From an uncultured Chiayiivirga sp. (GTDB lineage Bacteria > Pseudomonadota > Gammaproteobacteria > Xanthomonadales > Xanthomonadaceae), in the NCBI GenBank assembly GCA_934525595.1, contig CAKSZJ010000008.1:1-64000 (forward strand): DNA of 64,000 bases, in the 5' to 3' direction. The position numbers and the translations under genes were made by a program. Of this stretch, positions 9,547 to 17,706 are shown in pieces. Numbering within the stretch: position 1 is the stretch's first letter; every line of letters begins with the position of its first letter. The notes below the pieces were generated by a model. The model ran no database searches, was not told the DNA's origin, and saw only the letters and a list, made by a program, of their open reading frames with translations.

Positions 9547-9612
9547 TGTGGAGCGGAGCTTGCGCCGCTGCCTTTCACCGGGAAGCCCCGGCCGAGCAAG
9601 CTCGGCTCTACG
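9547..9612. repeat. Pair of facing REP-like hairpins (GTAG type)
   Basis: The right unit (minus strand, 9612-9592) reads GTAGAGCCGAGCTTGCTCGG: the GTAG head plus a 7-bp stem GCCGAGC/GCTCGGC (9592-9607), as in Stenotrophomonas/Xanthomonadaceae GTAG REPs. The left unit (about 9547-9571) is an imperfect hairpin AGCGG/CCGCT in the opposite orientation. Two facing units make a REPIN-like doublet. The rest of the 9273-9712 gap holds the ops site and nothing else I can name. Confidence 0.6.
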
Positions 9613-9712
9613 ATGCAAGCCTTTGGCGATGGAACACCGGGAAGCTGGCTGAGTCATAGGACCAATCAGGACGGTCCACTTACACGACTCATCCCAACAC
9701 CCAAACAACATC

Positions 9713-11061
9713 ATGCAAATAACCATTTTCGGCACCGGCTATGTCGGTCTTGTCACTGGCACCTGCCTTGCAGACGTCGGACATGAAGTCATCTGCGTCG
9801 ATGTCGACGCCGCCAAAATCGACGGCCTCAACAACGGCATCGTGCCGATCTATGAACCCGGCCTGGAACCCATGGTGAAAGAGAACCTCGCCGCCGGGCG
9901 CTTGCGCTTCACCACCAATGCCACCGGGGCCATCCCGCATGGCGAGGTGATCTTCATCGCCGTGGGCACCCCGCCCGACCAAGACGGCAGCGCCGATCTG
10001 CGATACGTTCTCGCGGTTGCACGCACCATCGGCCGGCATATTGAAAAATCCGCCGTCATCGTCAACAAGTCCACCGTACCGGTTGGCACCGCCGACAGGG
10101 TCCGCACCGCCATCGCCGCCGAACTGGCAGATCGCGGCAGCGAGCTGGCCTTCGAAGTCGTTTCCAATCCGGAATTCCTCAAGGAAGGCGCCGCCATCGA
10201 AGACTGCATGCGCCCCGACCGCATCGTGATCGGCACCGACAGCGCCGCCGCGCTTGAAACCCTGCGCCGCCTGTACGCCCCCTTCAACCGCAACCGCGAA
10301 CGCATCGTCGCCATGGACGCGCGCTCGGCCGAGCTGACCAAGTACGCCGCCAACGCCATGCTGGCCACCAAGATCAGCTTCATGAACGAGATTGCCAACA
10401 TCGCCGAACGGGTCGGCGCCGATGTGGAAATGGTGCGCCAGGGCATCGGCTCGGACCCACGCATCGGCTGGCACTTCATCTATCCCGGTGCCGGCTACGG
10501 CGGCTCCTGTTTCCCGAAAGACGTGCAGGCGCTCGCCCGCACCGCGCAGCAGCACGGCGTGACCCCGCGCCTGCTCGACGCGGTCGAGGCCGTCAACGCG
10601 GCGCAAAAAGGCCACCTGTTCGAACTCATGCTGCGCCACTACGGCAGCGCCGAAACCCTGCGCGGCAAGACCGTCGCACTCTGGGGCCTGTCCTTCAAGC
10701 CCGATACCGACGATATGCGCGAGGACCGAGCCGCATACTCCTGGAGCAGCTCTGGAACGCAGGAGTCCATGTGCGTGCCTACGACCCGGAAGCCATGGAC
10801 GAAACCCGCCGCATCTACGGCGAGCGCGAGGATCTGAGCTTGTGCGCCTCCGCCGGCGAAGCTCTGGAAGGCGCGCACGCTCTGGCAATCATTACCGAAT
10901 GGAAGCAGTTTCGCAGTGTCGATTTCCGTACGCTCAAACCCGCACTTGCCGATGCCGTGCTGTTCGACGGGCGCAATCTCTACGATCCGGCCGAGATCGA
11001 GGCAACGGGGTTGTTTTATTACGCCATCGGCCGCGGACGCTCGCTGCGGCGCGTCATCTGA
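9713..11061 (+). pseudogene. ugd: UDP-glucose 6-dehydrogenase, frameshifted copy 1
   Basis: Reading starts at ATG 9713 ([16 protein letters not shown]ossmann motif) with catalytic Cys266 in GGSCFPKDV. After residue 337 (DDMRE) the frame is lost; the original frame resumes from about 10740 and runs to 11061. Comparison with copy 2 (gcgcgaggcaccg there, gcgcgaggaccg here) shows one missing C between 10724 and 10725. Restored, the protein would be 449 residues, normal for bacterial Ugd. As it stands the product ends at 10837 with a scrambled tail and lacks most of the UDP-binding C-terminal domain. It could be a true mutation or a sequencing error. First gene after the ops site. Confidence 0.85.
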
Positions 11062-11120
11062 TCCAACAATCCGAATCATCCTTGTTCAGATTCCAACCTC
11101 ACCGTCACCACGAGAAGGGC
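10190..11120 (+). repeat. Duplicated ugd block, copy A
   Basis: This stretch (3' two-thirds of ugd plus about 60 bp downstream) is nearly identical to 12840-13771. The offset is 2650 before 10725 and 2651 after it, which pins the single-base deletion in copy A. Similarity is highest in the middle and falls toward the 3' end, as expected of two alleles patched by recombination. Confidence 0.9.
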
Positions 11121-11126
11121 CAACCC

Positions 11127-11158
11127 ATGCACATCCTCTTCATCGGCGGTGCCGGCGA
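11127..11158 (+). pseudogene. galE 5' remnant
   Basis: ATGCACATCC...ATCGGCGGTGCCGGCGACA matches the first 9-10 codons of galE (14945) in frame (MHILFIGGAG versus [10 protein letters not shown]) and then breaks off into about 85 bp of AT-rich sequence (11160-11248) that precedes the ATPase gene. It shows that galE once followed ugd directly here. Confidence 0.65.
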
Positions 11159-11248
11159 CACCGACACAAATGCAGAAAAAGCCATTATGATTCAGTTAAT
11201 TACAGCCGCCAGCCAAGCAACTTAATAATTTTTAAGTTAAATCCCGGC

Positions 11249-12724
11249 ATGCCTTCCACTCCCGTCAAACCGTGGTCGTTCTACGGCCGCCGCCCCGAGC
11301 TCGAGCAGTTGGAGCGGGTGCTGGCCCGTGGGCGCTGGTTTTTCATGCAGGTTTCCGGGCGCAGGCGGATCGGCAAGACCGCACTGATCCAGCAGGCCCT
11401 GCAACGTGCCGGGATCACGCGCACGCTGTACATCCAGATCCCGGATTCGGATCCCGCAGGCGTCGTAGCGGCCTGCAATGGCTATCTGGAAACGTTCGGG
11501 ATCGCGGATCGCGCCGACAGCCTGGCTGGATTGGCGGCACTGATCGGACGCCTGGCCCGCAGCGGCTACGTGGTAGCGCTGGATGAGTTCCAGTATTTCC
11601 ACCGCAAGCCGCTGTTCGATTTCTGCTCCCTGCTGCAGGCCGAGGTGGACCAGCTTGCCGCCCAGGCCGACCAGGTGGCCGGCGGCCTGATCGTGCTGGG
11701 CTCGTTGCACGCGGAAATGACCGCGCTGCTGGAGGATCGGGACGCTCCGCTGTTCAACCGGGTCACCGACGTGCTGCAGCTGGACCACCTGGACACCGCC
11801 TCGGTGCTGGAAATCCTGGAGACCCACGCCGACCGCGATCCGGCGCGCCTGCTGTTTTTTTGGAACCTGTTCGAAGGCGTGCCGAAGTTCTACCGCGATG
11901 CCTACGAACAGGGCGTGCTACACGCCGGCCGCCAGGAAGTGCTCGAACGGCTGTTCTTTGCCAGTTCTTCGCCGCTGCGTGGTGAGGCCGACAACTGGTT
12001 CCTGCGCGAGTTGCGCGGCCGTTACGACATGATCCTGCAGTACCTGGCCGCACACCCCGGGTGCACCAATGCCGACATCACCGCGGCCATGGCTGCACTC
12101 AGCGGCCCCGGCGACGAGCGCCAGGTGGGCGGATACCTCAAGATCCTCGCCGAGCGCTACCGCATGATCGAGCGCCGCCTGCCCATCTTCGCCCGGCCCA
12201 ATGCGCGTAGTGGCCGCTACTACATTCGCGACAATTTCCTGCGTGCCTGGCTGCACGCGCTGCAGCGCCCGGTGTTGTCGGTGGCGTTCCGCCCGATGCC
12301 GGAACTGATCCAGCAGGCCGACGAACGATTGCAGGAGAGCGAAGGCTACGCCCTGGAAGACCTTGCCGCCCAGCTATATGAAGAGCGCAGCCGCCGGGGT
12401 CTGGGGGATTTCAAGCTCAGCCAGCGCATCCACGGCTACTGGGACCGCAGCGATGTGGAGATCGACCTGGTGGCCGTGGACGAAGACAGCCGCCGCCTGC
12501 GCCTGGCTACCTGCAAGCGCAACCCGGCCCGCCTGCCTGCAGCGGTGCATGAACTGCGCAGGCATGGCGAACGATTCCTGATCGCGTACCGGCACTTTGA
12601 AGGGTGGCGCGTGGAACACGTGGGCATCGCGCCAACGATCCCCGCACCGCTACGGACCGAGTTGGCCGGCCTCGGGGCGTTGGCCCAGGACCTGACCGAC
12701 CTCACGGCGGGGTTGGGCGGATGA
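11249..12724 (+). CDS. ATPase_2/DUF234-type AAA ATPase with C-terminal nuclease-like domain
   Basis: 491 residues. N-terminal P-loop ATPase: [11 protein letters not shown], Walker [12 protein letters not shown] (about 37-47), Walker [12 protein letters not shown] winged-helix-like middle ([42 protein letters not shown]) is typical of the archaeal-type ATPase/DUF234 family. The C-terminal DUF234-like part ([17 protein letters not shown] ... [23 protein letters not shown]) keeps the E-x-D ... C-K spacing of PD-(D/E)xK-type nucleases. Biological role unknown; related genes are often found among mobile or defence genes. It has no link to sugar metabolism and sits exactly between a galE 5' remnant and a second galE 5' fragment, so it looks like an inserted passenger. 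Confidence 0.85.
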   Translation: MPSTPVKPWSFYGRRPELEQLERVLARGRWFFMQVSGRRRIGKTALIQQALQRAGITRTLYIQIPDSDPAGVVAACNGYLETFGIADRADSLAGLAALIGRLARSGYVVALDEFQYFHRKPLFDFCSLLQAEVDQLAAQADQVAGGLIVLGSLHAEMTALLEDRDAPLFNRVTDVLQLDHLDTASVLEILETHADRDPARLLFFWNLFEGVPKFYRDAYEQGVLHAGRQEVLERLFFASSSPLRGEADNWFLRELRGRYDMILQYLAAHPGCTNADITAAMAALSGPGDERQVGGYLKILAERYRMIERRLPIFARPNARSGRYYIRDNFLRAWLHALQRPVLSVAFRPMPELIQQADERLQESEGYALEDLAAQLYEERSRRGLGDFKLSQRIHGYWDRSDVEIDLVAVDEDSRRLRLATCKRNPARLPAAVHELRRHGERFLIAYRHFEGWRVEHVGIAPTIPAPLRTELAGLGALAQDLTDLTAGLGG

Positions 12725-12726
12725 CC

Positions 12727-12839
12727 ATGCACATCCTTGTCACCGGCGGTGCCGGCTACATCGGCTCGCGCACCTGCGTGGCGCTGCTGGAGGCCGGACA
12801 CAAAGTGACCGTGCTCGACAACCTGTGCAACAGCTCGGT
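12727..12839 (+). pseudogene. galE 5' fragment fused to the ugd block
   Basis: Thirty-eight codons of a galE start ([20 protein letters not shown]...LDNLCNSS) matching the intact galE at 14945 but clearly diverged from it (for example [11 protein letters not shown] versus SHTCVVLLQAG). At about 12840 it jumps into ugd at a GCCGCC microhomology and reads on out of frame to a stop at 12879. Its ATG lies 2 nt past the ATPase stop codon. Confidence 0.8.
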
Positions 12840-13712
12840 GCCGCCGTGGAAGACTGCATGCGCCCCGACCGTATCGTGATCGGCACCGACAGCGCCGCAG
12901 CCCTTGAAACCCTGCGCCGCCTCTACGCCCCCTTCAACCGCAACCGCGAACGCATCGTCGCCATGGACGTGCGCTCGGCCGAGCTGACCAAGTACGCCGC
13001 CAACGCCATGCTGGCCACCAAGATCAGCTTCATGAACGAGATTGCCAACATCGCCGAACGGGTCGGCGCCGATGTGGAAATGGTGCGCCAGGGCATCGGC
13101 TCGGACCCACGCATCGGCTGGCACTTCATCTATCCCGGTGCCGGCTACGGCGGCTCCTGTTTCCCGAAAGACGTGCAGGCGCTCGCCCGCACCGCGCAGC
13201 AGCACGGCGTGACCCCGCGCCTGCTCGACGCGGTCGAGGCCGTCAACGCGGCGCAAAAAGGCCACCTGTTCGAACTCATGCTGCGCCACTACGGCAGCGC
13301 CGAAGCCCTGCGCGGCAAAACCATTGCGCTATGGGGCCTGGCCTTCAAGCCCGGCACCGACGACATGCGCGAGGCACCGAGCCGCGTACTCCTGGAGCAG
13401 CTCTGGAACGCAGGAGCCCATGTGCGCGCCTACGACCCGGAAGCCATGGACGAAACCCGCCGCATCTACGGCGAGCGCGAGGATCTGAGCCTGTGCGCCT
13501 CCGCCGGTGAAACCCTGAAAGGCGCACACGCTCTGGTAATCATCACCGAGTGGAAGCAATTTCGCAGCGTCGATTTCAGCACGCTCCAAGCAGCCCTCTC
13601 CGACCGAGCCGTGTTCGACGGACGCAATCTGTATGAACCCGTGGCACTGACGCAGGCAGGCGTGGCCTATTACGGCATCGGGCGCGGTTGCTCGCTGCGG
13701 CACGTCATCTGA
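12840..13712 (+). pseudogene. ugd: UDP-glucose 6-dehydrogenase, 5'-truncated copy 2
   Basis: It starts within codon 160 of ugd and reads cleanly to the normal C-terminus ([10 protein letters not shown]). It keeps the catalytic Cys motif GGSCFPKDV and the whole UDP-binding domain ([21 protein letters not shown]) but lacks the NAD-binding Rossmann domain. An open frame from GTG 12825 could give a 295-residue product, which cannot bind NAD and should be inactive as a dehydrogenase. Whether this fragment and the N-terminal product of copy 1 could complement is unknown and unlikely. Confidence 0.85.
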
Positions 13713-13771
13713 TCCAACAGCCCGAATCATCCTTGTTCAGGCTCCAACCTCACCCTCACCGCGAGGAGGGC
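12840..13771 (+). repeat. Duplicated ugd block, copy B
   Basis: Counterpart of 10190-11120. The left breakpoint is inside galE sequence with GCCGCC microhomology; the right end is near the shared AGGGC purine run that serves as ribosome site in both copies. Confidence 0.9.
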
Positions 13772-13781
13772 GAAGTCCGAC

Positions 13782-13976
13782 GTGGCAATCCAGAAGATGC
13801 CGCACAAAGCAAAAGCATTCGCCGATGCGCTTGTCGAGCGCAAGGACACGCTGTCGAAGGCTGAAAAGTCCGCGCTTGAACGCCAAGTTGCCGTATTCAT
13901 CGATGCCGAGAAGGCAGACCAGCTCGCGTTCTTCGAATTCCAGGCACCACCCGCTCCTCCGGGAGCAAGACCATGA
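13782..13976 (+). CDS. Small protein heading an HTH + SecB-like cassette
   Basis: 64 residues from GTG 13782, with GAGGAGG 12 nt upstream. Basic/acidic helical text (KAFADALVERKDTLSKAEKSALERQVAVFIDAEKADQLAFF) and a Pro-rich tail; no recognised domain and not RelE/HigB-like. Its stop overlaps the next start (ATGA, 13973-13976). In toxin-antitoxin-chaperone operons this first position is held by the HigB toxin, so by place alone it is a candidate toxin or a remnant. Coding status rests on the coupling and ribosome site. Confidence 0.55.
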   Translation: MAIQKMPHKAKAFADALVERKDTLSKAEKSALERQVAVFIDAEKADQLAFFEFQAPPAPPGARP

Positions 13977-14470
13977 CCCAGCACAGCAACGAAATCGCGG
14001 CCATGTTCGACGAAGTCTGGGATGACGCCGACTTCCGCTTCGACATCAAGGCTCGGGAAATCGCCACCGACCTGGCCCGCGCCCTGCACGAGTCCGGCCT
14101 GAGCCGCACCGAACTGTGCGAGAGGCTCGGCTGGAAGCCCAGCCGCATGAGCAAGGTGCTGGGCGGGGGCACCAACCTCACCCTGAAGACCTTGCAGCAA
14201 CTCAGCGGGGCCATGGGGCTGGAGCTCGACATGATCCTGCGCGACCCGGGCCAGCAGCGCGCCGCCCAGCCATGGGAAGCCCGCCACCTGGAAGGCGACA
14301 TCCACCGCCTGCATGGCGAGGCGCAGCACCACCCTGCCCGCAGCCAGGCGATGCTGGAGACCGCCCGCCAGCTCAACCAGAACGCCTGGCAGCGCACTTC
14401 GCGCCTCGATCGCGTGGCGCGGTCCGGCCATGTGTTCAACGATGTCCTCGCTGCGCAAGGGGCCTGCTGA
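13973..14470 (+). CDS. XRE-type HTH protein, HigA-like antitoxin candidate
   Basis: 165 residues. A Cro/C1 HTH spans about 28-80 (IATDLARALHESGLSRTELCERLGWKPSRMSKVLGGG, then LTLKTLQQLSGAMGLELDMILR). A C-terminal extension of about 75 residues follows (EARHLEGDIHRLHGEAQHHPARS...). In toxin-antitoxin-chaperone systems the HigA antitoxin has such an extension, which makes it depend on a SecB-like chaperone (known). It overlaps the genes on both sides (ATGA upstream, TGATG downstream), so this is a tight three-gene operon. Binding to an operator near 13770 is expected but not visible. Confidence 0.82.
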   Translation: MTQHSNEIAAMFDEVWDDADFRFDIKAREIATDLARALHESGLSRTELCERLGWKPSRMSKVLGGGTNLTLKTLQQLSGAMGLELDMILRDPGQQRAAQPWEARHLEGDIHRLHGEAQHHPARSQAMLETARQLNQNAWQRTSRLDRVARSGHVFNDVLAAQGAC

Positions 14471-14940
14471 TGCAAGCGGCCACACTCCAACTCCGCCACT
14501 ACCACTTCACGGCCTTCCCCCTGCAGTCGCGCGAGTGGATTCCCGATACCCCACCCGTCGACGCCGGAGACATCTACCCACCGCTTGCCGCCGGAGACCT
14601 GCAGCCGCGGATTTCCCATGCCGAGCCGGACACCGACGACCCGCATGAGTTCGTGGTCAACCTGAAGCTGGAGCACGAGCCGGGCGAAGAGTCGGCCTTC
14701 CCCTATCGCTTCCTGATCGAGGCCGAAGGCCTGTTCTCCATGGACCATCACGGCGACCCGGAAGAACGCAGGCGCCTGGTGGCGATAAACGGCGCATCGA
14801 CCCTGTATGGCACCATGCGCGAACACCTGCTCACGCTAAGTGCGCGCCACCGCCATGGCCCTGTGTTGTTGCCTTGCCCGGATTTTCGGGGCCTGGCCAA
14901 GCGCGAAGCGGGCAAAGACACCGCCGGCGGGCAGGGCTGA
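14470..14940 (+). CDS. SecB-like chaperone of a toxin-antitoxin-chaperone cassette
   Basis: 156 residues, SecB size. The C-terminal half follows the SecB pattern: EFVVNLKLEHEPGEESAFPY, AEGLFSM, then AINGASTLYGTMREHLLTL with GPVLLPCPDFRGL, matching SecB's ILFPYARE ... L.PVNF segment. The N-terminal half is Pro/Asp-rich and unlike housekeeping SecB. Placement directly after an XRE antitoxin-like gene (TGATG overlap) and far from secretion genes fits the SecB-TA type, which protects the antitoxin. The stop is 4 bp before galE, so the cassette sits in the galE transcript. Confidence 0.78.
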   Translation: MQAATLQLRHYHFTAFPLQSREWIPDTPPVDAGDIYPPLAAGDLQPRISHAEPDTDDPHEFVVNLKLEHEPGEESAFPYRFLIEAEGLFSMDHHGDPEERRRLVAINGASTLYGTMREHLLTLSARHRHGPVLLPCPDFRGLAKREAGKDTAGGQG

Positions 14941-14944
14941 CACC

Positions 14945-15955
14945 ATGCACATCCTCGTCACCGGCGGTGCCGGCTACATCGGCAGCCACACCTGCGTCGT
15001 CCTGCTGCAGGCGGGCCACGATGTCACCGTTATCGACAACCTCTGCAACAGCTCCGCCATCGCGCTGGAGCGTGTGCAGGAGCTCGCGGGCCGCTCGCTG
15101 CGTTTCGTGCAGGGCGACATCCGCAACCGCGATGACCTCGACAGGGCGTTCGAAGGTGGCATCGATGCGGTCATCCACTTCGCCGCGCTCAAGGCCGTCG
15201 GCGAAAGCTGCGAACAGCCGCTTGCGTATTTCGACAACAACATCGGCGGCACCATTGCGTTGATGCAGGCCATGCAGGATCACGGCATCCACCGGTTGGT
15301 GTTCTCCTCATCGGCAACCGTGTACGGCCAACCCGACCGCGTGCCAGTCAGGGAAGACGCCCCGCTGCGCGTCACCAACCCCTACGGCCGCAGCAAGCTG
15401 GTGATGGAGCAACTGATCCAGGACTGGTGCGCTGCGCGACCTGTCGCCAGCGCCGTGCTGCTGCGCTACTTCAACCCGGTCGGCGCGCACCCCAGCGGCC
15501 GCATCGGCGAGGACCCGCGAGGTGAGCCGAACAACCTGATGCCCTACATCGCCCAGGTGGCGGTGGGCAAGCGCGAAACGCTGCGCGTGTTCGGCAACGA
15601 CTACCCCACGCCGGACGGCACCGGCATCCGCGACTACCTGCACATCATGGACCTGGCCGACGCGCACCTTAAGGCGGTTGAATACGCCGCCAGCCACCGC
15701 GGTTGCGAGGTGTTCAACCTCGGCACCGGTCGCGGCTATTCGGTACTGGACGTGGTGCGTGCCTTCGAGGCGGCCAGCGGCCGCGGCGTGCCGCTGGACA
15801 TCGTGGCGCGCAGGGCCGGCGACGTGGCGGAGCTGACCGCGGATCCGGGGAAATCAAATCGAGGATTGAACTGGCAAGCTAGGTTCGATTTGGCGCGGAT
15901 GTGTGTTGATGGGTGGCGGTGGCAACAACAAAATCCACGGGGTTTTGAGCAATGA
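14945..15955 (+). CDS. galE: UDP-glucose 4-epimerase
   Basis: 336 residues, the usual GalE length. It interconverts UDP-Glc and UDP-Gal (and in some members the N-acetyl forms). Seen: [13 protein letters not shown] Rossmann start, D31-type VIDNLCNSS, HFAALKAVGES, the SSSATVYG serine, catalytic Y147-x3-K151 (YGRSK), RYFNPVGAHPSG, and C-terminal FNLGTGRGYSVL. This is the only intact copy; two 5' remnants lie upstream at 11127 and 12727. It follows the SecB-like gene by 4 bp, so its expression now depends on the cassette's transcript. Confidence 0.96.
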   Translation: MHILVTGGAGYIGSHTCVVLLQAGHDVTVIDNLCNSSAIALERVQELAGRSLRFVQGDIRNRDDLDRAFEGGIDAVIHFAALKAVGESCEQPLAYFDNNIGGTIALMQAMQDHGIHRLVFSSSATVYGQPDRVPVREDAPLRVTNPYGRSKLVMEQLIQDWCAARPVASAVLLRYFNPVGAHPSGRIGEDPRGEPNNLMPYIAQVAVGKRETLRVFGNDYPTPDGTGIRDYLHIMDLADAHLKAVEYAASHRGCEVFNLGTGRGYSVLDVVRAFEAASGRGVPLDIVARRAGDVAELTADPGKSNRGLNWQARFDLARMCVDGWRWQQQNPRGFEQ

Positions 15956-16065
15956 CCACACAGCATAATGCCCTGCGTCTAGCGTGATGGCGCTTGGAAG
16001 CGGCAGCCTGGAAATCTGCAAGGCTAAAACTGCATGCCTCTTGAGCAGGGTTATATAGGCGAAGC

Positions 16066-16743
16066 ATGAAAATTGATGAAAAAATCTATTCCAATGCCGG
16101 CAACCCCACGGTGGTGGAGTTCGTGGATGCCGGCTGCAGGCGATTGCTTGACGTCGGTTGCGGCGATGGTGCCAACGCACGCCTCCTGCAAAAGCTGCGA
16201 CCAGCTTTGTGCATCGAGGGAATCACTCATTCCGCGGAAGAAGCCAGGCTGGCCGCACAAACGATGGATAGATGCATGGTTGCCGATATTGAGGGCGACC
16301 TGCCGTCTGAGTTGGCCGATGGGTATGACGCGATCCTTTTTTCGCACGTGCTTGAACACCTCCGTTGCCCGGAGGCGGTGGTTGCGCGATTCCTTGAGTA
16401 TCTGAATCCGGGTGGTCAGCTTATCATTGCGGTGCCGAACGTGGCAGCTTGGCGCACTAGGTGGCGGCTGGCGAAAGGGGACTTCGAGTATGAAGAGTTC
16501 GGCGTCTTCGATAATACGCATTTGCGTTTCTTCACTTTCAGAACTGCCGCCAAATATCTCCTGTCCAGATGCGGCAATCTCGAATCAGTCGCCTCAAGCG
16601 TAGAGGGCAGTATCCCGCTTTGGCCGTTTCGCAACGTAATGCCGAATGCAATGGCCAAATGGTGCGACGAACAAGGCTGCAAGCACTGGCCCAATCTTTT
16701 CGGGAGTCAAGTATTCGTGAGCGCGAGGAAAGCAGGTGGCTGA
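16066..16743 (+). CDS. Class I SAM-dependent methyltransferase
   Basis: 225 residues. The Methyltransf-type fold begins LLDVGCGDGANARLLQ (motif I), then SHVLEHLRCPEAVVARFLEYLNPGGQLIIAVPN (motifs II-III) and HLRFFTFRTAAKYLL. Homologues in polysaccharide loci O-methylate a sugar or cap a chain end; the actual substrate is unknown. Codon use and base composition become less GC-rich from here to about 33 kb. The following glycosyltransferase overlaps by 8 nt. Confidence 0.85.
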   Translation: MKIDEKIYSNAGNPTVVEFVDAGCRRLLDVGCGDGANARLLQKLRPALCIEGITHSAEEARLAAQTMDRCMVADIEGDLPSELADGYDAILFSHVLEHLRCPEAVVARFLEYLNPGGQLIIAVPNVAAWRTRWRLAKGDFEYEEFGVFDNTHLRFFTFRTAAKYLLSRCGNLESVASSVEGSIPLWPFRNVMPNAMAKWCDEQGCKHWPNLFGSQVFVSARKAGG

Positions 16744-17698
16744 CGCATCCACGGTTAGCGTCTGCGTGCTGGTCTACAACCACGCGAATGTCATCGAAAC
16801 TACCCTGCAGAGTATCCTCGACCAATCGATTGTCGATTGCGAAGTGGTCGTAAGCGATGACTGTTCGACTGACGGAACCTGGGAAATACTGTCGGCGATG
16901 CAGGAAAAGTATCCGAGGGTTCGTGCTATCCGCACGCCAAGAAATCTTGGGATGGCCGGGAACGCGAATTTCGCGGTCGCGGCGACAACAGGGGACTACA
17001 TCGCATTACTGCATCACGACGATCTGTACCGAAGCGATCTGCTCGCGAAATGGATGACATTGCTAGAGCGGCACCCCGACATCGGCTTCGTCTTCAACGA
17101 ATATAGGCTGGAGCACAGCGACGTCGATCTGTCAGAGCCAATTCCTGGTGGGCGCGTCGACGGCATGTGGCTGCTGAATAAATTTCTGTTCCCGCGCTGG
17201 GGCTGCCCGGTTCGGGGTACTGCAATGATTCGCCGCACGGCATGGAATCGGGCTGGCGGCATGCGGGTCGAGTTCGGCCTGCTTGCGGACATCGACCTGT
17301 GGATGCGGCTGAGCATGGTGGGCGCGGTTGGGTACGTTCCAGAGCCATTGATTATGGTCAGGCACGCGCGGCCTGATAGCTACCCAGACATCTACAAGGC
17401 CACCCACTGGTCATGGGCGCGCCTCGTCTACCTGTACATGATTCACGGCAAGAATCGCCAGGCCTACTTCGCGAGCCGGCCGTACGCACGCGCGCTGGGA
17501 TGGCCCTTGTTCCGCATGAGGCTCAGCGTCGAGACGACCAAGTGGCTCAGTTATGCCCTGCTGCGGCGGAAGTGGGTGATGCTGGAAACGTGTATGGAAT
17601 CGAAGACACCGTATGACCTGCTGCCCTTGCGCCTCTATCGCCACCTGGTGCTTGCCTTGTCGCGGGTTCTGGGGCGTGGGCGTGCGTCAGGCGTATGA
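16736..17698 (+). CDS. Glycosyltransferase family 2
   Basis: 320 residues with GT-A fold marks: VSVCVLVYNHANVIETTLQSIL, the DDCSTDGTW nucleotide-binding segment, the LHHDDLY metal-binding DxD equivalent, and the acceptor-site LLADIDLWMRL. An inverting transferase expected on the cytoplasmic side, adding one sugar of the repeat unit. GTG 16736 lies within the end of the methyltransferase gene. Donor and linkage cannot be told from sequence. Confidence 0.9.
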   Translation: MADASTVSVCVLVYNHANVIETTLQSILDQSIVDCEVVVSDDCSTDGTWEILSAMQEKYPRVRAIRTPRNLGMAGNANFAVAATTGDYIALLHHDDLYRSDLLAKWMTLLERHPDIGFVFNEYRLEHSDVDLSEPIPGGRVDGMWLLNKFLFPRWGCPVRGTAMIRRTAWNRAGGMRVEFGLLADIDLWMRLSMVGAVGYVPEPLIMVRHARPDSYPDIYKATHWSWARLVYLYMIHGKNRQAYFASRPYARALGWPLFRMRLSVETTKWLSYALLRRKWVMLETCMESKTPYDLLPLRLYRHLVLALSRVLGRGRASGV

Positions 17699-17706
17699 GC
17701 TGAATC

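Noticed and set aside
13782..13976. Calling the 64-residue ORF a HigB/RelE toxin
   Set aside because: Its position fits but the sequence lacks the RelE-fold pattern; left as unknown.
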